Position numbers and translations under genes: made by a program
Notes under the pieces: generated by a model
What the model saw: only the letters and a program-made list of their open reading frames with translations
Database searches by the model: none
Told to the model about the DNA's origin: nothing
Source of the DNA: Acidobacteriota bacterium
GTDB lineage: Bacteria > Acidobacteriota > Terriglobia > Terriglobales > Acidobacteriaceae
Direction: 5' to 3'
NCBI GenBank assembly: GCA_021818105.1
Contig: JAKAFB010000017.1
Location: 1-49,150, forward strand
Length of the DNA stretch: 49,150 nt
Shown: one piece after another, positions 24,464-33,692 of the stretch
How positions within the stretch are numbered: position 1 is the stretch's first letter
Layout: each line of letters opens with the position of its first letter

Positions 24464-25941
24464 TGTGCCTTCTCCTTGGCGGGATGCTTGGGCATGGGAA
24501 TCGTGATATCCACCGGGTGAATGGGACCCATGTTCAGGGCATCCAGCCCTGGCTTGATCTCCGGCCCGTTGCCCACAACGAGAATCGCCAGCTTGTCGGG
24601 GTGAATGTACTTGTCCGCGACGCGCTTCAGATCGGCTAGCGTCACCTTCTCAATGTCTGCCTTGTAAGTCTCAAGGTAGTCCGCCGGGTATCCGTAAAAC
24701 TCCAGCCGCACCCGCTCGGCCAGTACCTTTTCGCGCGTGTCATAACGGAAGAGAAACGAGTTAAGGATGTCCTCCTTGGCCCGCTTCAGCTCCTCCTCGG
24801 TGAAAGGCTTCGAGGTCAGCCCGGCAATCTCCGCCATGGCAGCCTTCGTTGCATCCACCGTGGACACGCTCTTGGTCATGGCCACCACCCGGAAGGTGGC
24901 CGGATGATCGTACGTGAATCCATAGCCTCCGCCGACGGCATAGGCAAGCCCTAATTCCGTGCGCACCTTCTGGAAGAGCCTGCTGCCGAAGCCGCCGCCC
25001 AGAATGTCATTCATCACCGCCAGCGCGGGAACGTCCGGGTTGCGACGGTCCGTACCCAGCCCCGCTATCTGCACATTGGACTGGTTCACATCCTCCTTGT
25101 TCACAAAGTAGACGCCGGGTGTGGGACCGTTGAAGACGTCATGCCGCGCGGGCTGCGGCTTCACCGCCGGCAGGCCTTCAAACGTCGCGCGTAGTTTGGC
25201 TTCCATCGCCCCCGGATCAAAGTCACCGCTCACGGCCACAATCAGCTTGCCTTGGATTGTGCGATCATGCCACTCCTGCAAATCCGCCAGCTTGACCTTG
25301 CCAATCGTTGCCAGTTCCGGCTGCCGCGCGTAGGGGCTGTCTGCTCCATAGATGAGCTTGATGGCCTCGCGTGAGGCAATTTCGCCTTCATCGTCGTTGC
25401 GGCGTACGATGCCCGTCGCCTCCTGCTGCTGGGCCAGTTGCAGCTTCTGCGCATTGAACTTGGGATGGAACAGCAGGTCCATCGCCAGCGCATACACCTG
25501 GTCCGCATCGCCCTTCAGAGAATCCCACGACACGGCGGTTGAGTCGATGTCCCCGCCTGTTTCAATGTGCGCAGCCTTCTGTGCCAGCAGGTCGTCCATC
25601 GCGTCGCCGCTCATCTTCTCGCTGCCGCTGGTCCTCCATGCCTGACCGTAGATGTCCACCAGGCCGGCCTTGGCGGGCTCCTCATCGCGCGAGCCGCCGG
25701 GAATCAGCACCGATCCGTTGATGAAGGGCAGTTCGTGATCCTCCTGCAGGAACAGCACGATGCCGTTTTTCAGCTCGATGCGCACCGGCTGGTGCGGCTT
25801 AAACTCATGCAGTGGCGGAATGGGAATCTGGTCCCACGGCTTGGCCTGTTGCGCGGGCATGGGAGAGGGCACCAACAGAGCCAATGTTGCTGCGCCCATG
25901 AAAAGCATGCGGGAAGCGCTTCCGGTCAGGTGCATTTTCAT
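24460..25941 (-). CDS. M16-family peptidase homologue without catalytic HXXEH (inactive subunit)
   Basis: 493 residues with a signal peptide (ASRMLFMGAATLALLVPSPM). The fold matches M16B: VRIELKNGIVLFLQEDHELP, RNDDEGEIASREAI, GGGFGSRLFQKVRTELGLAY, and PFTEEELKRAKEDIL. At the position where active members have HXXEH, this one reads GLVDIYGQAWRTSG, so zinc ligands and catalytic Glu are missing. It should therefore be the non-catalytic partner that, with the active subunit encoded just upstream, forms the closed chamber, as in mitochondrial processing peptidase and bacterial M16B pairs. It has four-base ATGA overlaps with both neighbours (25938-25941 upstream, 24460-24463 downstream). Confidence 0.92.
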   Translation of the reverse strand: MKMHLTGSASRMLFMGAATLALLVPSPMPAQQAKPWDQIPIPPLHEFKPHQPVRIELKNGIVLFLQEDHELPFINGSVLIPGGSRDEEPAKAGLVDIYGQAWRTSGSEKMSGDAMDDLLAQKAAHIETGGDIDSTAVSWDSLKGDADQVYALAMDLLFHPKFNAQKLQLAQQQEATGIVRRNDDEGEIASREAIKLIYGADSPYARQPELATIGKVKLADLQEWHDRTIQGKLIVAVSGDFDPGAMEAKLRATFEGLPAVKPQPARHDVFNGPTPGVYFVNKEDVNQSNVQIAGLGTDRRNPDVPALAVMNDILGGGFGSRLFQKVRTELGLAYAVGGGYGFTYDHPATFRVVAMTKSVSTVDATKAAMAEIAGLTSKPFTEEELKRAKEDILNSFLFRYDTREKVLAERVRLEFYGYPADYLETYKADIEKVTLADLKRVADKYIHPDKLAILVVGNGPEIKPGLDALNMGPIHPVDITIPMPKHPAKEKAQ

Positions 25942-27485
25942 TGTGCGCCTCCCTCATTGCTTGCAGCTGTGGCAGGAGCCTCTGTTTCAATCTCGGCGCT
26001 GGTGCGGTTGGAGGCCACAAAGATCTCGTTCGCCACGCGGCGAATATCTGCCTTCGTTACCTTGTCAATGCGGTCCAGTTGCAGGAATAGCTCTCGCCAG
26101 TCGCCGTAGCGCGTCTGGTACTCTGCCAGCGCATTGGCCAGGCCTTGGTTGTCGGCCAAGCCGCGCAACAGGTCGGCGCGCGCCCGCGTTTTGAACATCG
26201 CCAGCTCGTCGTCTGTCACGTCCGTTGTCTTCAGCTTCTCAATCTCCTTGTGAATCGCTGCGCGCATCTCCGCCGGCGTGTGGCCCGGCAGCGGAACCGC
26301 GTAGAAAGCGAACAGGCTCGGATACTTGTCGCCGGGGAAGGGACTGAAGCCTTCTGCCTCGGCGGCAATCTGCTGGTCGCGCACCAAACTGCGATACAGC
26401 CGTGACACCCGTCCATTCGACATGATGTCCTGGATTGCGTCGTATACCGCGTCGTCCGGGCTGCGGTAGCTGGGCCGGTGGTAGCCCTCAATATAGAAGG
26501 GCTGCGTCTGCTCGCGAATTACCACCGATTTCTCCGCAAACTGCTTCGGCTCCACCGTGGTCATCTCTTCTGGCTTGGGGCCGCCGGGAACCTTGCTGAA
26601 GTATTTTTCCAGCAGCGGCAGGTCCCGTTGCGCGTTCACGTCGCCCACAATCGCCACCACAATATTCGAGCCAATGTAGTACTTCCTGTGGAAGGCCATT
26701 GCCTCGGTGGCGGAAAGCTGGCTTACTTCGCTGGGCCAGCCGATGCTGCTGCGCCCGTAGTTGTGCGCCACATAAGCAGTGGCCAGGAACTGCTCCACCA
26801 GCCGCCCGATGGGGTTGGAGTCGGTGCGCATGCGCCTCTCCTCCAGCACCACGTCGCGTTCCTTGTAGAACTCGCGCGGCACTGCGTCTGACAGGCGTCC
26901 GCTTTCCAGCCACGCCCACAGCTCCAGCCGGTTCTCCGGCATCGACCAGTAATACATCGTCTCGTCCAGCCCGGTGGAGGCGTTCAGGCCCGTCGCGCCG
27001 TTGCGCTCGGCCACCTCGGTGAACAGGTTGGGGACGACGTACTTTTGCGCCTCGGTCTGCGCTTCAATAAACGCCTTCTTCAACTCTTCCAGCTTCTTCG
27101 GGTCGCGGCCCACCGGCTTCAGATACTCCGCCTCATACGCGTTGTTGGCCGCTTCTACCTTGGCCAGCGCAATCTTCTCGTCCTTGTAGTCCCTGGTGCC
27201 GATCTGGCTTGTGCCTTTAAACGCCAGGTGCTCGAACATGTGCGCCAGCCCACTCTCGCCGCTGGGGTCATTTACGTCGCCTGCGTCCACAAAGGTTGTG
27301 TAGCTGAACACCGGCGCCTCCGGGCGATTGCAGAGGATCAGCGTCAGCCCGTTGGGCAGCACCTTTGTGGTGATCTTCTGCTCAAAGCTCTTCAGATCCT
27401 GGGCCAGCGCGCACTGCCAGGCCATGGCCAGGGCCAGTAGGGCCAAGGCTCCCTTCCATGACCAGAAAGAAATTCTGCTCCGCAT
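25938..27485 (-). CDS. Exported M16B zinc metallopeptidase (active subunit)
   Basis: 515 residues from ATG 27485, chosen because AAGGAG lies 6 bases upstream and a signal peptide follows at once (GALALLALAMAWQCALAQ). The longer ORF to 27827 adds 114 residues that look non-coding. The zinc motif HMFEH is at residues 82-86 inside SGLAHMFEHLAFKGT. Other family features are NASTGLDETMYYWSMPENRL, RDVVLEERRMRTDSNP, and a second M16 domain at about residues 250-500. It probably degrades peptides in the periplasm together with the inactive partner. It is the first gene of the M16-M16-glmU operon and divergent from hslV. Confidence 0.93.
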   Translation of the reverse strand: MRSRISFWSWKGALALLALAMAWQCALAQDLKSFEQKITTKVLPNGLTLILCNRPEAPVFSYTTFVDAGDVNDPSGESGLAHMFEHLAFKGTSQIGTRDYKDEKIALAKVEAANNAYEAEYLKPVGRDPKKLEELKKAFIEAQTEAQKYVVPNLFTEVAERNGATGLNASTGLDETMYYWSMPENRLELWAWLESGRLSDAVPREFYKERDVVLEERRMRTDSNPIGRLVEQFLATAYVAHNYGRSSIGWPSEVSQLSATEAMAFHRKYYIGSNIVVAIVGDVNAQRDLPLLEKYFSKVPGGPKPEEMTTVEPKQFAEKSVVIREQTQPFYIEGYHRPSYRSPDDAVYDAIQDIMSNGRVSRLYRSLVRDQQIAAEAEGFSPFPGDKYPSLFAFYAVPLPGHTPAEMRAAIHKEIEKLKTTDVTDDELAMFKTRARADLLRGLADNQGLANALAEYQTRYGDWRELFLQLDRIDKVTKADIRRVANEIFVASNRTSAEIETEAPATAASNEGGAQ

Positions 27486-27717
27486 CTGTGCTCCTTGGCG
27501 CGGAGCCTGCACCGCCGCTCCGCATTCTTCCAAGCTAGTGCCCCAGCGTGGGTGCGTCAAACTCCGCTCCCGTTGTCTGCGCAGGTTACCTCGGCCACAA
27601 ACGTGTTCCCGCTGGGTATGAACTAGCCGGAACCGCCCGCAAAATTGCCCTATACTGATGATTGCGTCTTGAAAGATTTCCGGCCTGCCGGACGTCCTGA
27701 TTTCCGGAGGTTTTCGC

Positions 27718-28287
27718 TTGCCATCGCAGAAGGCTGCCGCTCCAAATCGTCCCCGCATCCGTTCCACAACCGTGGTCTGTGTGCGCCGCAATGGCCAGGT
27801 AGTCATGGCGGCCGACGGGCAGGTCACGCTCGGCGATCACGTGCTCAAGCATTCCGCGCGTAAAATCCGCCGCCTCTATCAGGACAGAATCCTCGCCGGA
27901 TTCGCCGGTTCCACCGCGGACGCCTTCTCGCTCTTCGCGCGCTTTGAGTCCAAGCTGGAGCAGTTCGCTGGCAACCTGAACCGCGCCGCAGTGGAGCTGG
28001 CCAAGGACTGGCGTACAGACAAGATGCTGCGCAACCTTGAGGCGCTACTCGTCGTCGCCGACCTGGGGCAAACGTTTCTCATCTCAGGCTCGGGCGACGT
28101 CATTGATCCCGACGAGCAGATTGCAGCCATCGGCTCCGGCGGCAGTTACGCCACTGCAGCCGCCCGTGCGCTGCTGGAGAACACCACCCTGAGCGCACGC
28201 GAAGTCGCCGAGAAGTCCCTTAGGATTGCCGCCGACATCTGCATCTACACCAACGACCACGTCACCATCGAGGAGCTGAAGGGTTAG
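27718..28287 (+). CDS. hslV: HslV, peptidase subunit of the HslUV protease
   Basis: 189 residues starting at TTG 27718, with GGAGG about 9 bases upstream. HslV forms a double ring whose N-terminal Thr is the nucleophile. Here the conserved [20 protein letters not shown] is preceded by about 16 residues ([15 protein letters not shown]) rather than a single Met. Exposing Thr would therefore need removal of a propeptide-like leader. Downstream features ([57 protein letters not shown]) are normal. hslU follows 24 bases later. No ATG closer to the Thr is present. Confidence 0.96.
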   Translation: MPSQKAAAPNRPRIRSTTVVCVRRNGQVVMAADGQVTLGDHVLKHSARKIRRLYQDRILAGFAGSTADAFSLFARFESKLEQFAGNLNRAAVELAKDWRTDKMLRNLEALLVVADLGQTFLISGSGDVIDPDEQIAAIGSGGSYATAAARALLENTTLSAREVAEKSLRIAADICIYTNDHVTIEELKG

Positions 28288-28311
28288 CGGACTGCTTCCC
28301 CTGCCTGACCT

Positions 28312-29811
28312 ATGGCCATCTATCTGCCAGCATCCGCCGAAGAACAGGAACTCTCGCTCGACGAGATGACGCCGCGCGAGATCGTCGCCGAGCTCGACAA
28401 GCATGTGGTGGGCCAGCGTGCCGCCAAGCGAGCCGTGGCCATCGCGCTGCGCAACCGCCAGCGCCGCCAGAAGCTGCCCCCCGATCTCGCTGAAGACATC
28501 ATGCCCAAGAACATCATCATGATTGGGCCAACGGGCGTGGGCAAAACTGAGATTGCGCGCCGGCTCGCGCGCCTCACCAACTCTCCGTTCCTCAAGGTCG
28601 AGGCCTCCAAGTTCACTGAGGTTGGCTACGTGGGCCGCGACGTCGAATCCATGATCCGCGACCTCATCGAGATCGCCATTGACATGGTGCGCGAAGAGCG
28701 CCTGGAGGAAGTGGAAGACAAGGCGGAGATGAACGCCGAGGAGCGCCTGCTCGATGTGTTGCTGCCGCCTCCTCCGGCTTCGCCCGCGCAGGAGGGCCAG
28801 CTCACGCTGCCCGGCGCAGACAGCCATCAGCGCTCGCGCGAAAAGCTTCGCCAGCAGTTCCGCGAGGGCAAGCTCGATGACCGCATGGTCGAGATTGACG
28901 TGCGCGAGCGCAACACGCCGCAGTTCGGCATCATCAGCAACCAGAACCTTGAGGACATGGAGATGAACCTCAAGGATATGCTGCCGAACATCTTTGGCGG
29001 CGGCTCCAAGAAGCGCAAAATGAAGGTGACCGACGCCTTCGACTACTTCGTGCAGGAGGAAGAAGGCCGCCTCATTGACATGGACCAGGTGAACCGCGTC
29101 GCCACCGAGCGCGTTGAGACCAGCGGCATCATCTTCCTCGACGAGATTGACAAGATTGCGGGCCGCGAGGGCGGTCATGGCCCTGACGTTTCGCGCGAGG
29201 GCGTGCAGCGAGACATCCTGCCCATTGTGGAAGGCACCACCGTGAACACGCGCTACGGCATGGTGCGCACGGATCACATCCTCTTTATTGCCGCCGGCGC
29301 ATTCCACGTCTCCAAGCCCAGCGACCTCATTCCCGAGCTTCAGGGCCGCTTCCCGATACGCGTGGAACTGAAATCGCTTACGGTCGATGACTTCCTGCGT
29401 ATTCTCACCGAGCCCAAGACCTCGCTTACAAAGCAGTACACTGCACTGCTTGAAACCGAAGGCGTCCGCCTCGAGTTCACACCCGAGGGCTTACGCGAGA
29501 TTGCCGAGTTCGCCTTCAAGGTGAATGAGACGACTGAGAATATCGGCGCCCGCCGCCTGCACACCATCATGGAGCGCGTGCTCGAAGACGTGAGCTTCCT
29601 CGCGCCTGACGTAGCCCGCCGCGTGCCGGACGCAGAGTCCGCAGCGGCGCTCTCCGAGGCCATCCGCAAGGAGTCCTATGCGCCACTGCCCTACGGCGAA
29701 CGCATGACCGCCTCCGGTCCGGAGCGGGTCTTCACCATCACGCCGGAGTACGTGCGCCGCATGGTTGCCACCATCGTCAAGGATCAGGACCTGAGCCGCT
29801 ACATCCTGTAA
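28312..29811 (+). CDS. hslU: HslU, ATPase subunit of the HslUV protease
   Basis: 499 residues, somewhat longer than the usual ~440-470 because of a larger I-domain. This AAA+ unfoldase feeds substrates to HslV. Seen are the N-terminal [20 protein letters not shown] and Walker [10 protein letters not shown] at about residues 70-78. The pore-1 region follows in [15 protein letters not shown]. The inserted I-domain (about residues 110-255) contains an extra Pro/Ala-rich stretch ([14 protein letters not shown]). Walker B is [12 protein letters not shown]. The C-terminus DLSRYIL is the tail that docks into HslV. Start ATG 28312 lies 24 bases after hslV, so the two form one operon. Confidence 0.97.
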   Translation: MAIYLPASAEEQELSLDEMTPREIVAELDKHVVGQRAAKRAVAIALRNRQRRQKLPPDLAEDIMPKNIIMIGPTGVGKTEIARRLARLTNSPFLKVEASKFTEVGYVGRDVESMIRDLIEIAIDMVREERLEEVEDKAEMNAEERLLDVLLPPPPASPAQEGQLTLPGADSHQRSREKLRQQFREGKLDDRMVEIDVRERNTPQFGIISNQNLEDMEMNLKDMLPNIFGGGSKKRKMKVTDAFDYFVQEEEGRLIDMDQVNRVATERVETSGIIFLDEIDKIAGREGGHGPDVSREGVQRDILPIVEGTTVNTRYGMVRTDHILFIAAGAFHVSKPSDLIPELQGRFPIRVELKSLTVDDFLRILTEPKTSLTKQYTALLETEGVRLEFTPEGLREIAEFAFKVNETTENIGARRLHTIMERVLEDVSFLAPDVARRVPDAESAAALSEAIRKESYAPLPYGERMTASGPERVFTITPEYVRRMVATIVKDQDLSRYIL

Positions 29812-30028
29812 ACGCGAATTCGTCTTGCGTGTCTGGAGCGGGTCTGGTACGTTCGTTGCGTACCTCGGCAGTCCGCGCCGTTCGTCAACCAGCGGACTCT
29901 ACCTGCACTCTTCCGCTTCTGGGGACTGTGGATGGAGGCGTTCAGAAGCGCACCGGCAAAGGTGTGCCCGTGGCGCGTCCACCACGCCTTGCCATGACTT
30001 CACGCTGTACAACGCGGAGAGAAAAGCC

Positions 30029-30394
30029 ATGAGCCATCCAGGACATCATCACCAGATCAACTACATCGAGTTCGCATCCACTGACATGGAGCGGACAAAA
30101 CACTTCTATGCAACCATCTTCGGTTGGAGCTTTCAGGATTGGGGGCCGGATTACGCGAGCTTCAGCGCGGACTCAGCCGGAATCAACGGTGGCTTCTATA
30201 GGACTGAGGCGCACGATGCCCCTGCAAAGACCGCTCCGCTCATCGTGCTCTATTCCACTAATCTCGAGGCTACTCAATCCGCAATCACCGAGGCAGGCGG
30301 CGAGATCGTTGTGCCCACCTTCGCGTTTCCGGGTGGCCATCGCTTCCACTTCAGCGACGGAACCGGCAACGTGCTGGCAGTCTGGTCGGAGTAG
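30029..30394 (+). CDS. VOC-superfamily (glyoxalase/bleomycin-resistance fold) protein
   Basis: 121 residues from ATG 30029 (MSHPGHHHQINYIEFASTDM), with GGAGAG about 8 bases upstream. The 68 residues before it in the open frame look non-coding. The VOC fold is seen in INYIEFASTDMERTKHFYAT, FGWSFQDWGPDYASF, and VPTFAFPGGHRFHFSDGTGN with NVLAVWSE at the end. This subgroup resembles proteins annotated as VOC family or CFP-30-like, of unknown substrate. Metal ligands may include the N-terminal His and the final Glu. It is convergent with the MarR gene; the 101-base gap shows no clear terminator. Confidence 0.82.
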   Translation: MSHPGHHHQINYIEFASTDMERTKHFYATIFGWSFQDWGPDYASFSADSAGINGGFYRTEAHDAPAKTAPLIVLYSTNLEATQSAITEAGGEIVVPTFAFPGGHRFHFSDGTGNVLAVWSE

Positions 30395-30495
30395 ATCCGG
30401 CTCAGTGTCGCTCAAAGGGCCTTGCGTGATTCCCTTCGACCACGCAAGGTTCAGCACGCTGCGCGAACACGTGTCAATGACCAGCACCGCGAATC

Positions 30496-30939
30496 CTACT
30501 GCTGCGCGGCACGTGCTTCCAGTTTGTGCAGGGACTTCAGCATCTCGGCCAGCGCCGTCTTGCCAATCTCGCTCTCAAAGTCCTTCTGCAACCTGTCAAA
30601 CGCGGCAATCACGCGCAACGCGCAGCGCCGTCCCTGCGGCTTCAGCGTCAGCAGATAGGCCCGTGCATCCTCGGGGTCAATCCGCCTGTGCAGCAGCCCC
30701 CTGGCCTCCAGCGACGAGATACAATGACTGATGTTGCCGCGGCTTGTCTGGAAGGTGGCCGCTAGCTGCGATGGCTTCACCAACTGCGGCGCTTCAAAAA
30801 ACAACGCCGCCAGCACCAGCCCCTCCAGAAAGCTAAGATTGTCCGTCGCCAGAGCACCGGCGCCAAGTGACTCGAATCTCCGCGCCGCGCTGCTCACGGC
30901 AAACATGGGACTCTCCCGCAGAAATGCATTGATACGCAT
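30496..30939 (-). CDS. MarR-family transcriptional regulator
   Basis: 147 residues with a winged helix at about residues 45-110: QLVKPSQLAATFQTSRGNIS, SLEARGLLHRRIDPEDARAY, LLTLKPQGRR. Dimer helices lie at both ends. The pattern (separation of recognition helix and wing, DPEDAR motif) is typical of MarR repressors. The gene is divergent from a TonB-dependent receptor, and a perfect inverted repeat lies between them, so autoregulation and control of the receptor are likely. The inducing ligand is unknown. Confidence 0.86.
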   Translation of the reverse strand: MRINAFLRESPMFAVSSAARRFESLGAGALATDNLSFLEGLVLAALFFEAPQLVKPSQLAATFQTSRGNISHCISSLEARGLLHRRIDPEDARAYLLTLKPQGRRCALRVIAAFDRLQKDFESEIGKTALAEMLKSLHKLEARAAQQ

Positions 30940-30951
30940 GGCCGACCTAAG

Positions 30952-30973
30952 AATAGTTTATTCCGAAACTATT
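30952..30973. promoter_or_regulatory. Perfect inverted repeat, probable MarR operator
   Basis: AATAGTTT (30952-30959) and AAACTATT (30966-30973) form a perfect 8+6+8 palindrome. It sits 13 bases from the MarR start codon and about 67 bases before the receptor start. The spacing and AT-rich symmetric half-sites fit a MarR dimer site that overlaps both divergent promoters. Confidence 0.7.
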
Positions 30974-31039
30974 TACTATTGAATCAAATTGTCGTTGTCG
31001 CCATACCAGCCAGGCGTCACCATAAAGAAAGCCCCATCT

Positions 31040-32887
31040 ATGCGCAACCATATTGCTATGCAGGCAGCAGCATTCTTGTTTCTCGTCGCCTGCGCGCAAA
31101 GCGCCAGCACGCAAAACGCCTCCGCGCCGCATTCGCCCTCACAAACACCCAGGTGGACGGCCACATCTGAGACCATGGTGGTCCTCGGCTCAGCAACGCC
31201 CGTTCCGCTGGCGGAGTCGTCAAGCTCCGTGACCATCCTGCCGCTCGCGCAGGGCCGCCTTGCCCTCGCCACGCCCATCGACCGCTTGCGCAGCGACCCC
31301 TCCGTTTTCATCGAGCAACGTGGCGCGGGCGGTGCGCAGGACGACATTGTGCTCCGTGGTGGCAGTTTTGAGCAGACGCTGATCCTTCTCAACGGCTTCC
31401 GCATTGACGACAGCCAGACCGCGCATCACGACCTCGATCTGCCCATCCCCCTCGACGCCATGCACTCCATCCAGGTGTTGCACGGCGCCGGATCCACACT
31501 GCACGGGGCAGATGCCCTGAGTGGCGCAGTTGACTTTCTCACCGCTGCTCCCGCGGCCAGCTCGCTGGTCTTCACGGCAGGCGCAGGTAACTTCGGCACC
31601 AATGAGCAGTCCGTGGCAGCCGAGCTGGTGAGGCGCCGCGCCAGCAGCCGCCTCACCGCAAGCCACAATCTCTCCACGGGCTTCATTCCCGATCGCGATT
31701 ACCGCAATCAGAACGCTGCGCTTGAAAGCTGGCTCAGCTCGCGCCTCGGACTCACTGACCTGCTCTTCGCCGCCAGCGACCGCTCATTCGGCGCGTCGCA
31801 ATTCTACGGCCCCTATCCCTCCTGGGAGCGCACGAAGGGATGGTTCGCGTCCGTGCGTCAGGATCTTGGCCAGCGCACGCAGTCCGCCTTCGGATACCGC
31901 CGTCATACCGATGAGTTCATTCTCGTCCGTGACAATCCTGCGCTCTACGAAAACAATCATGTTGACGGCTCGTGGCAGGCCAATCTACGTCACACGCAGC
32001 CAATCTCCGGCGGACTTGTTCTCCTTGGTCTTGAGGCGGACGGCGACAGCATCCAAAGCAACAACCTCGGCCGGCATGCGCGCAATCGCGGAGCGGGTTA
32101 TGCGGACCTCGACCTGCATCCGCATCGTCATCGCTGGACTTTCTCCACTGGCCTGCGCGAGGAAGGATTTTCTGGCAGTTCACAATTCATTCTTGCTCCG
32201 CACGTGGCCGGCAGCGTGCGCGTAGCAGACGCACTGAAGCTGCGCGCTAGTTCCGGCTACGGCTTTCGCATCCCCACCTACACTGATCTCTACTATTCCG
32301 ATCCAGTGACGATCGGCAATCCCAACCTCAAGCCGGAGTCCGCCTGGAGCTTCGACACCGGCGCAGACTGGGCACCAGGCCGCAAGCTCTCGCTCTCCGT
32401 CACCGGCTTTTATACGCAGCAGCACAACAGCATTGACTATGTGCGCGCCGCGCAAACGCAGCCGTGGCAGGCCGTGAACCTTGCCGGTCCACGCTTTGCC
32501 GGAGTGGAAACTTCCGCTACGTGGCTGCCGCTGCACGCGCAGACTGTTCGCCTCGCTTGGACAGCGATTCACGGCAACAGCAGATCGCTCAACGGACTTC
32601 AATCCGAGTACGTCTTCAACTACCCCACGCAAAACGCGCGCGCCGAGTGGACTGCATTGTTCGGCCATACTGTCACCCTGCGCAACAGCGTGCAGATCGC
32701 GCAGCTCTATCATCAGGATCCCTACCCGGTGTGGGATCTCGCGCTCACGCATGACACGGGCCGCATCCGTCCCTATGTCCGTCTGGCGAATCTCAGCAAC
32801 ACGGGCTACGAGGAGATTCAGGGTGTGCGCATGCAGGGCCGCTCCGTGGTTGCGGGCGTCTCCCTGCAGGTGCGCCGCGGGCGGTAG
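31040..32887 (+). CDS. TonB-dependent outer-membrane receptor (BtuB-like)
   Basis: 615 residues from ATG 31040 (signal peptide MRNHIAMQAAAFLFLVACAQ). The open frame from 30989 adds 17 residues upstream. The plug domain (about residues 50-165) has DPSVFIEQRGAGGAQDDIVL, LRGGSFEQTLILLNGFRIDD and HGAGSTLHGADALSGAV. The barrel follows (about residues 170-615), with a tail that ends in LQVRRGR rather than the usual aromatic C-terminal residue. No obvious TonB box, riboswitch or iron box is visible. BtuB-type receptors import cobalamin or other chelates; the substrate is unknown here. Divergence from a MarR gene suggests control by a small ligand. No ABC transporter is adjacent. Confidence 0.88.
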   Translation: MRNHIAMQAAAFLFLVACAQSASTQNASAPHSPSQTPRWTATSETMVVLGSATPVPLAESSSSVTILPLAQGRLALATPIDRLRSDPSVFIEQRGAGGAQDDIVLRGGSFEQTLILLNGFRIDDSQTAHHDLDLPIPLDAMHSIQVLHGAGSTLHGADALSGAVDFLTAAPAASSLVFTAGAGNFGTNEQSVAAELVRRRASSRLTASHNLSTGFIPDRDYRNQNAALESWLSSRLGLTDLLFAASDRSFGASQFYGPYPSWERTKGWFASVRQDLGQRTQSAFGYRRHTDEFILVRDNPALYENNHVDGSWQANLRHTQPISGGLVLLGLEADGDSIQSNNLGRHARNRGAGYADLDLHPHRHRWTFSTGLREEGFSGSSQFILAPHVAGSVRVADALKLRASSGYGFRIPTYTDLYYSDPVTIGNPNLKPESAWSFDTGADWAPGRKLSLSVTGFYTQQHNSIDYVRAAQTQPWQAVNLAGPRFAGVETSATWLPLHAQTVRLAWTAIHGNSRSLNGLQSEYVFNYPTQNARAEWTALFGHTVTLRNSVQIAQLYHQDPYPVWDLALTHDTGRIRPYVRLANLSNTGYEEIQGVRMQGRSVVAGVSLQVRRGR

Positions 32888-32889
32888 CG

Positions 32890-33429
32890 TCAGTTCAGGT
32901 ACGGCAGCATCAGCGCCTTGCGTCGCGTAAGGTCATCGCGTACCAGGTTCAGGCCCAGCAGGCATCGCTCGAATCCCTCAGAGAGCCGCGCAAACAGCGG
33001 AGCCTCCGGCGCATATTCAAACAGGTCAAAACGGCTCACGATGTAGTAGCTCGCCTTGCCTGCCTCAATCAGTTCGCCGAGGCTTGGATGCGGCCCATGA
33101 TGCCGCCCGCCCTGGATCGTCGCTTCGGGATACATGCCGCCCACAAACAGCGCGTAGTCGCCGATGTACTTGCGTATGGCGCGCTCTGCGTCAAAGGAGG
33201 GCGCACTGCCATTCACCGGATCGGCGGCCTCGATCATCGCGTCAAGATCCTCCACGGGCCGGCCCATGGCATCGTGCATTTTGTAGAGATTCTCCGCCTC
33301 GGAGAACTCGCAGAGCAGACGCGCTACATAACTCGTCACATCAGGATCATGCAGGCCCAGCTTGCCCTCATAGCTGTTGCGAACTACCTGCTGAAAGAAC
33401 GGTTCGAGCGGATGAGCTTGTGCCTGCAT
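32890..33429 (-). CDS. Conserved protein of unknown function
   Basis: 179 residues from ATG 33429, preceded by AAGGAAGGTG, which decides this start over 33477. I do not recognise a named domain. The protein is soluble and acidic-to-neutral, mostly helical in appearance, with motifs NSYEGKLGLHDPDVTSYVAR, LLCEFSEAENLYKMHDAMGR and GDYALFVGGMYPEATIQGG. It lacks a signal peptide and membrane segments. It runs tail-to-tail with the receptor gene, two bases apart. Similar proteins seem to occur in acidobacteria, but this is memory, not a search. Confidence 0.6.
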   Translation of the reverse strand: MQAQAHPLEPFFQQVVRNSYEGKLGLHDPDVTSYVARLLCEFSEAENLYKMHDAMGRPVEDLDAMIEAADPVNGSAPSFDAERAIRKYIGDYALFVGGMYPEATIQGGRHHGPHPSLGELIEAGKASYYIVSRFDLFEYAPEAPLFARLSEGFERCLLGLNLVRDDLTRRKALMLPYLN

Positions 33430-33642
33430 ACACACCTTCCTTGGCTGCGCGCGCAGCCGGCCTTGCTGTTCAGGCACTGGCCGGCAGGTCGTGCAGCGTG
33501 CAGCCGGGGATGCCAGCCACTGCCCTGTCTACAGGGTGTTGACACTGAAATAAACGGAATTGTCGCGTTTGCCAAGAGGGGGCAGCGAATTTTTTGGCAG
33601 AGTGTTGCCTAGATTGCGAAGGGCTCTCTCGCAACACAAAGG

Positions 33643-33671
33643 AAAAGGGCAGCCGCGCAGGCCGCCCTTTT
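33643..33671. terminator. Bidirectional intrinsic terminator downstream of tal
   Basis: AAAAGGGC (33643-33650) and GCCCTTTT (33664-33671) are perfect complements flanking a GC-rich core (GCC/GGC) with a small loop. On the minus strand it ends in a T-tract, 22 bases after the transaldolase stop, so it should end that operon. Confidence 0.8.
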
Positions 33672-33692
33672 GCACATGAAGCGCGATGCTGC

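Noticed and set aside
27486-27827. 114-residue N-terminal extension of the active M16 protein
   Set aside because: No signal or domain; the ATG at 27485 has AAGGAG and a signal peptide, and the extension would overlap hslV.
28084-29307. 407-codon ORF antisense to hslU
   Set aside because: Shadow rich in Ala/His/Val opposite a complete HslU.
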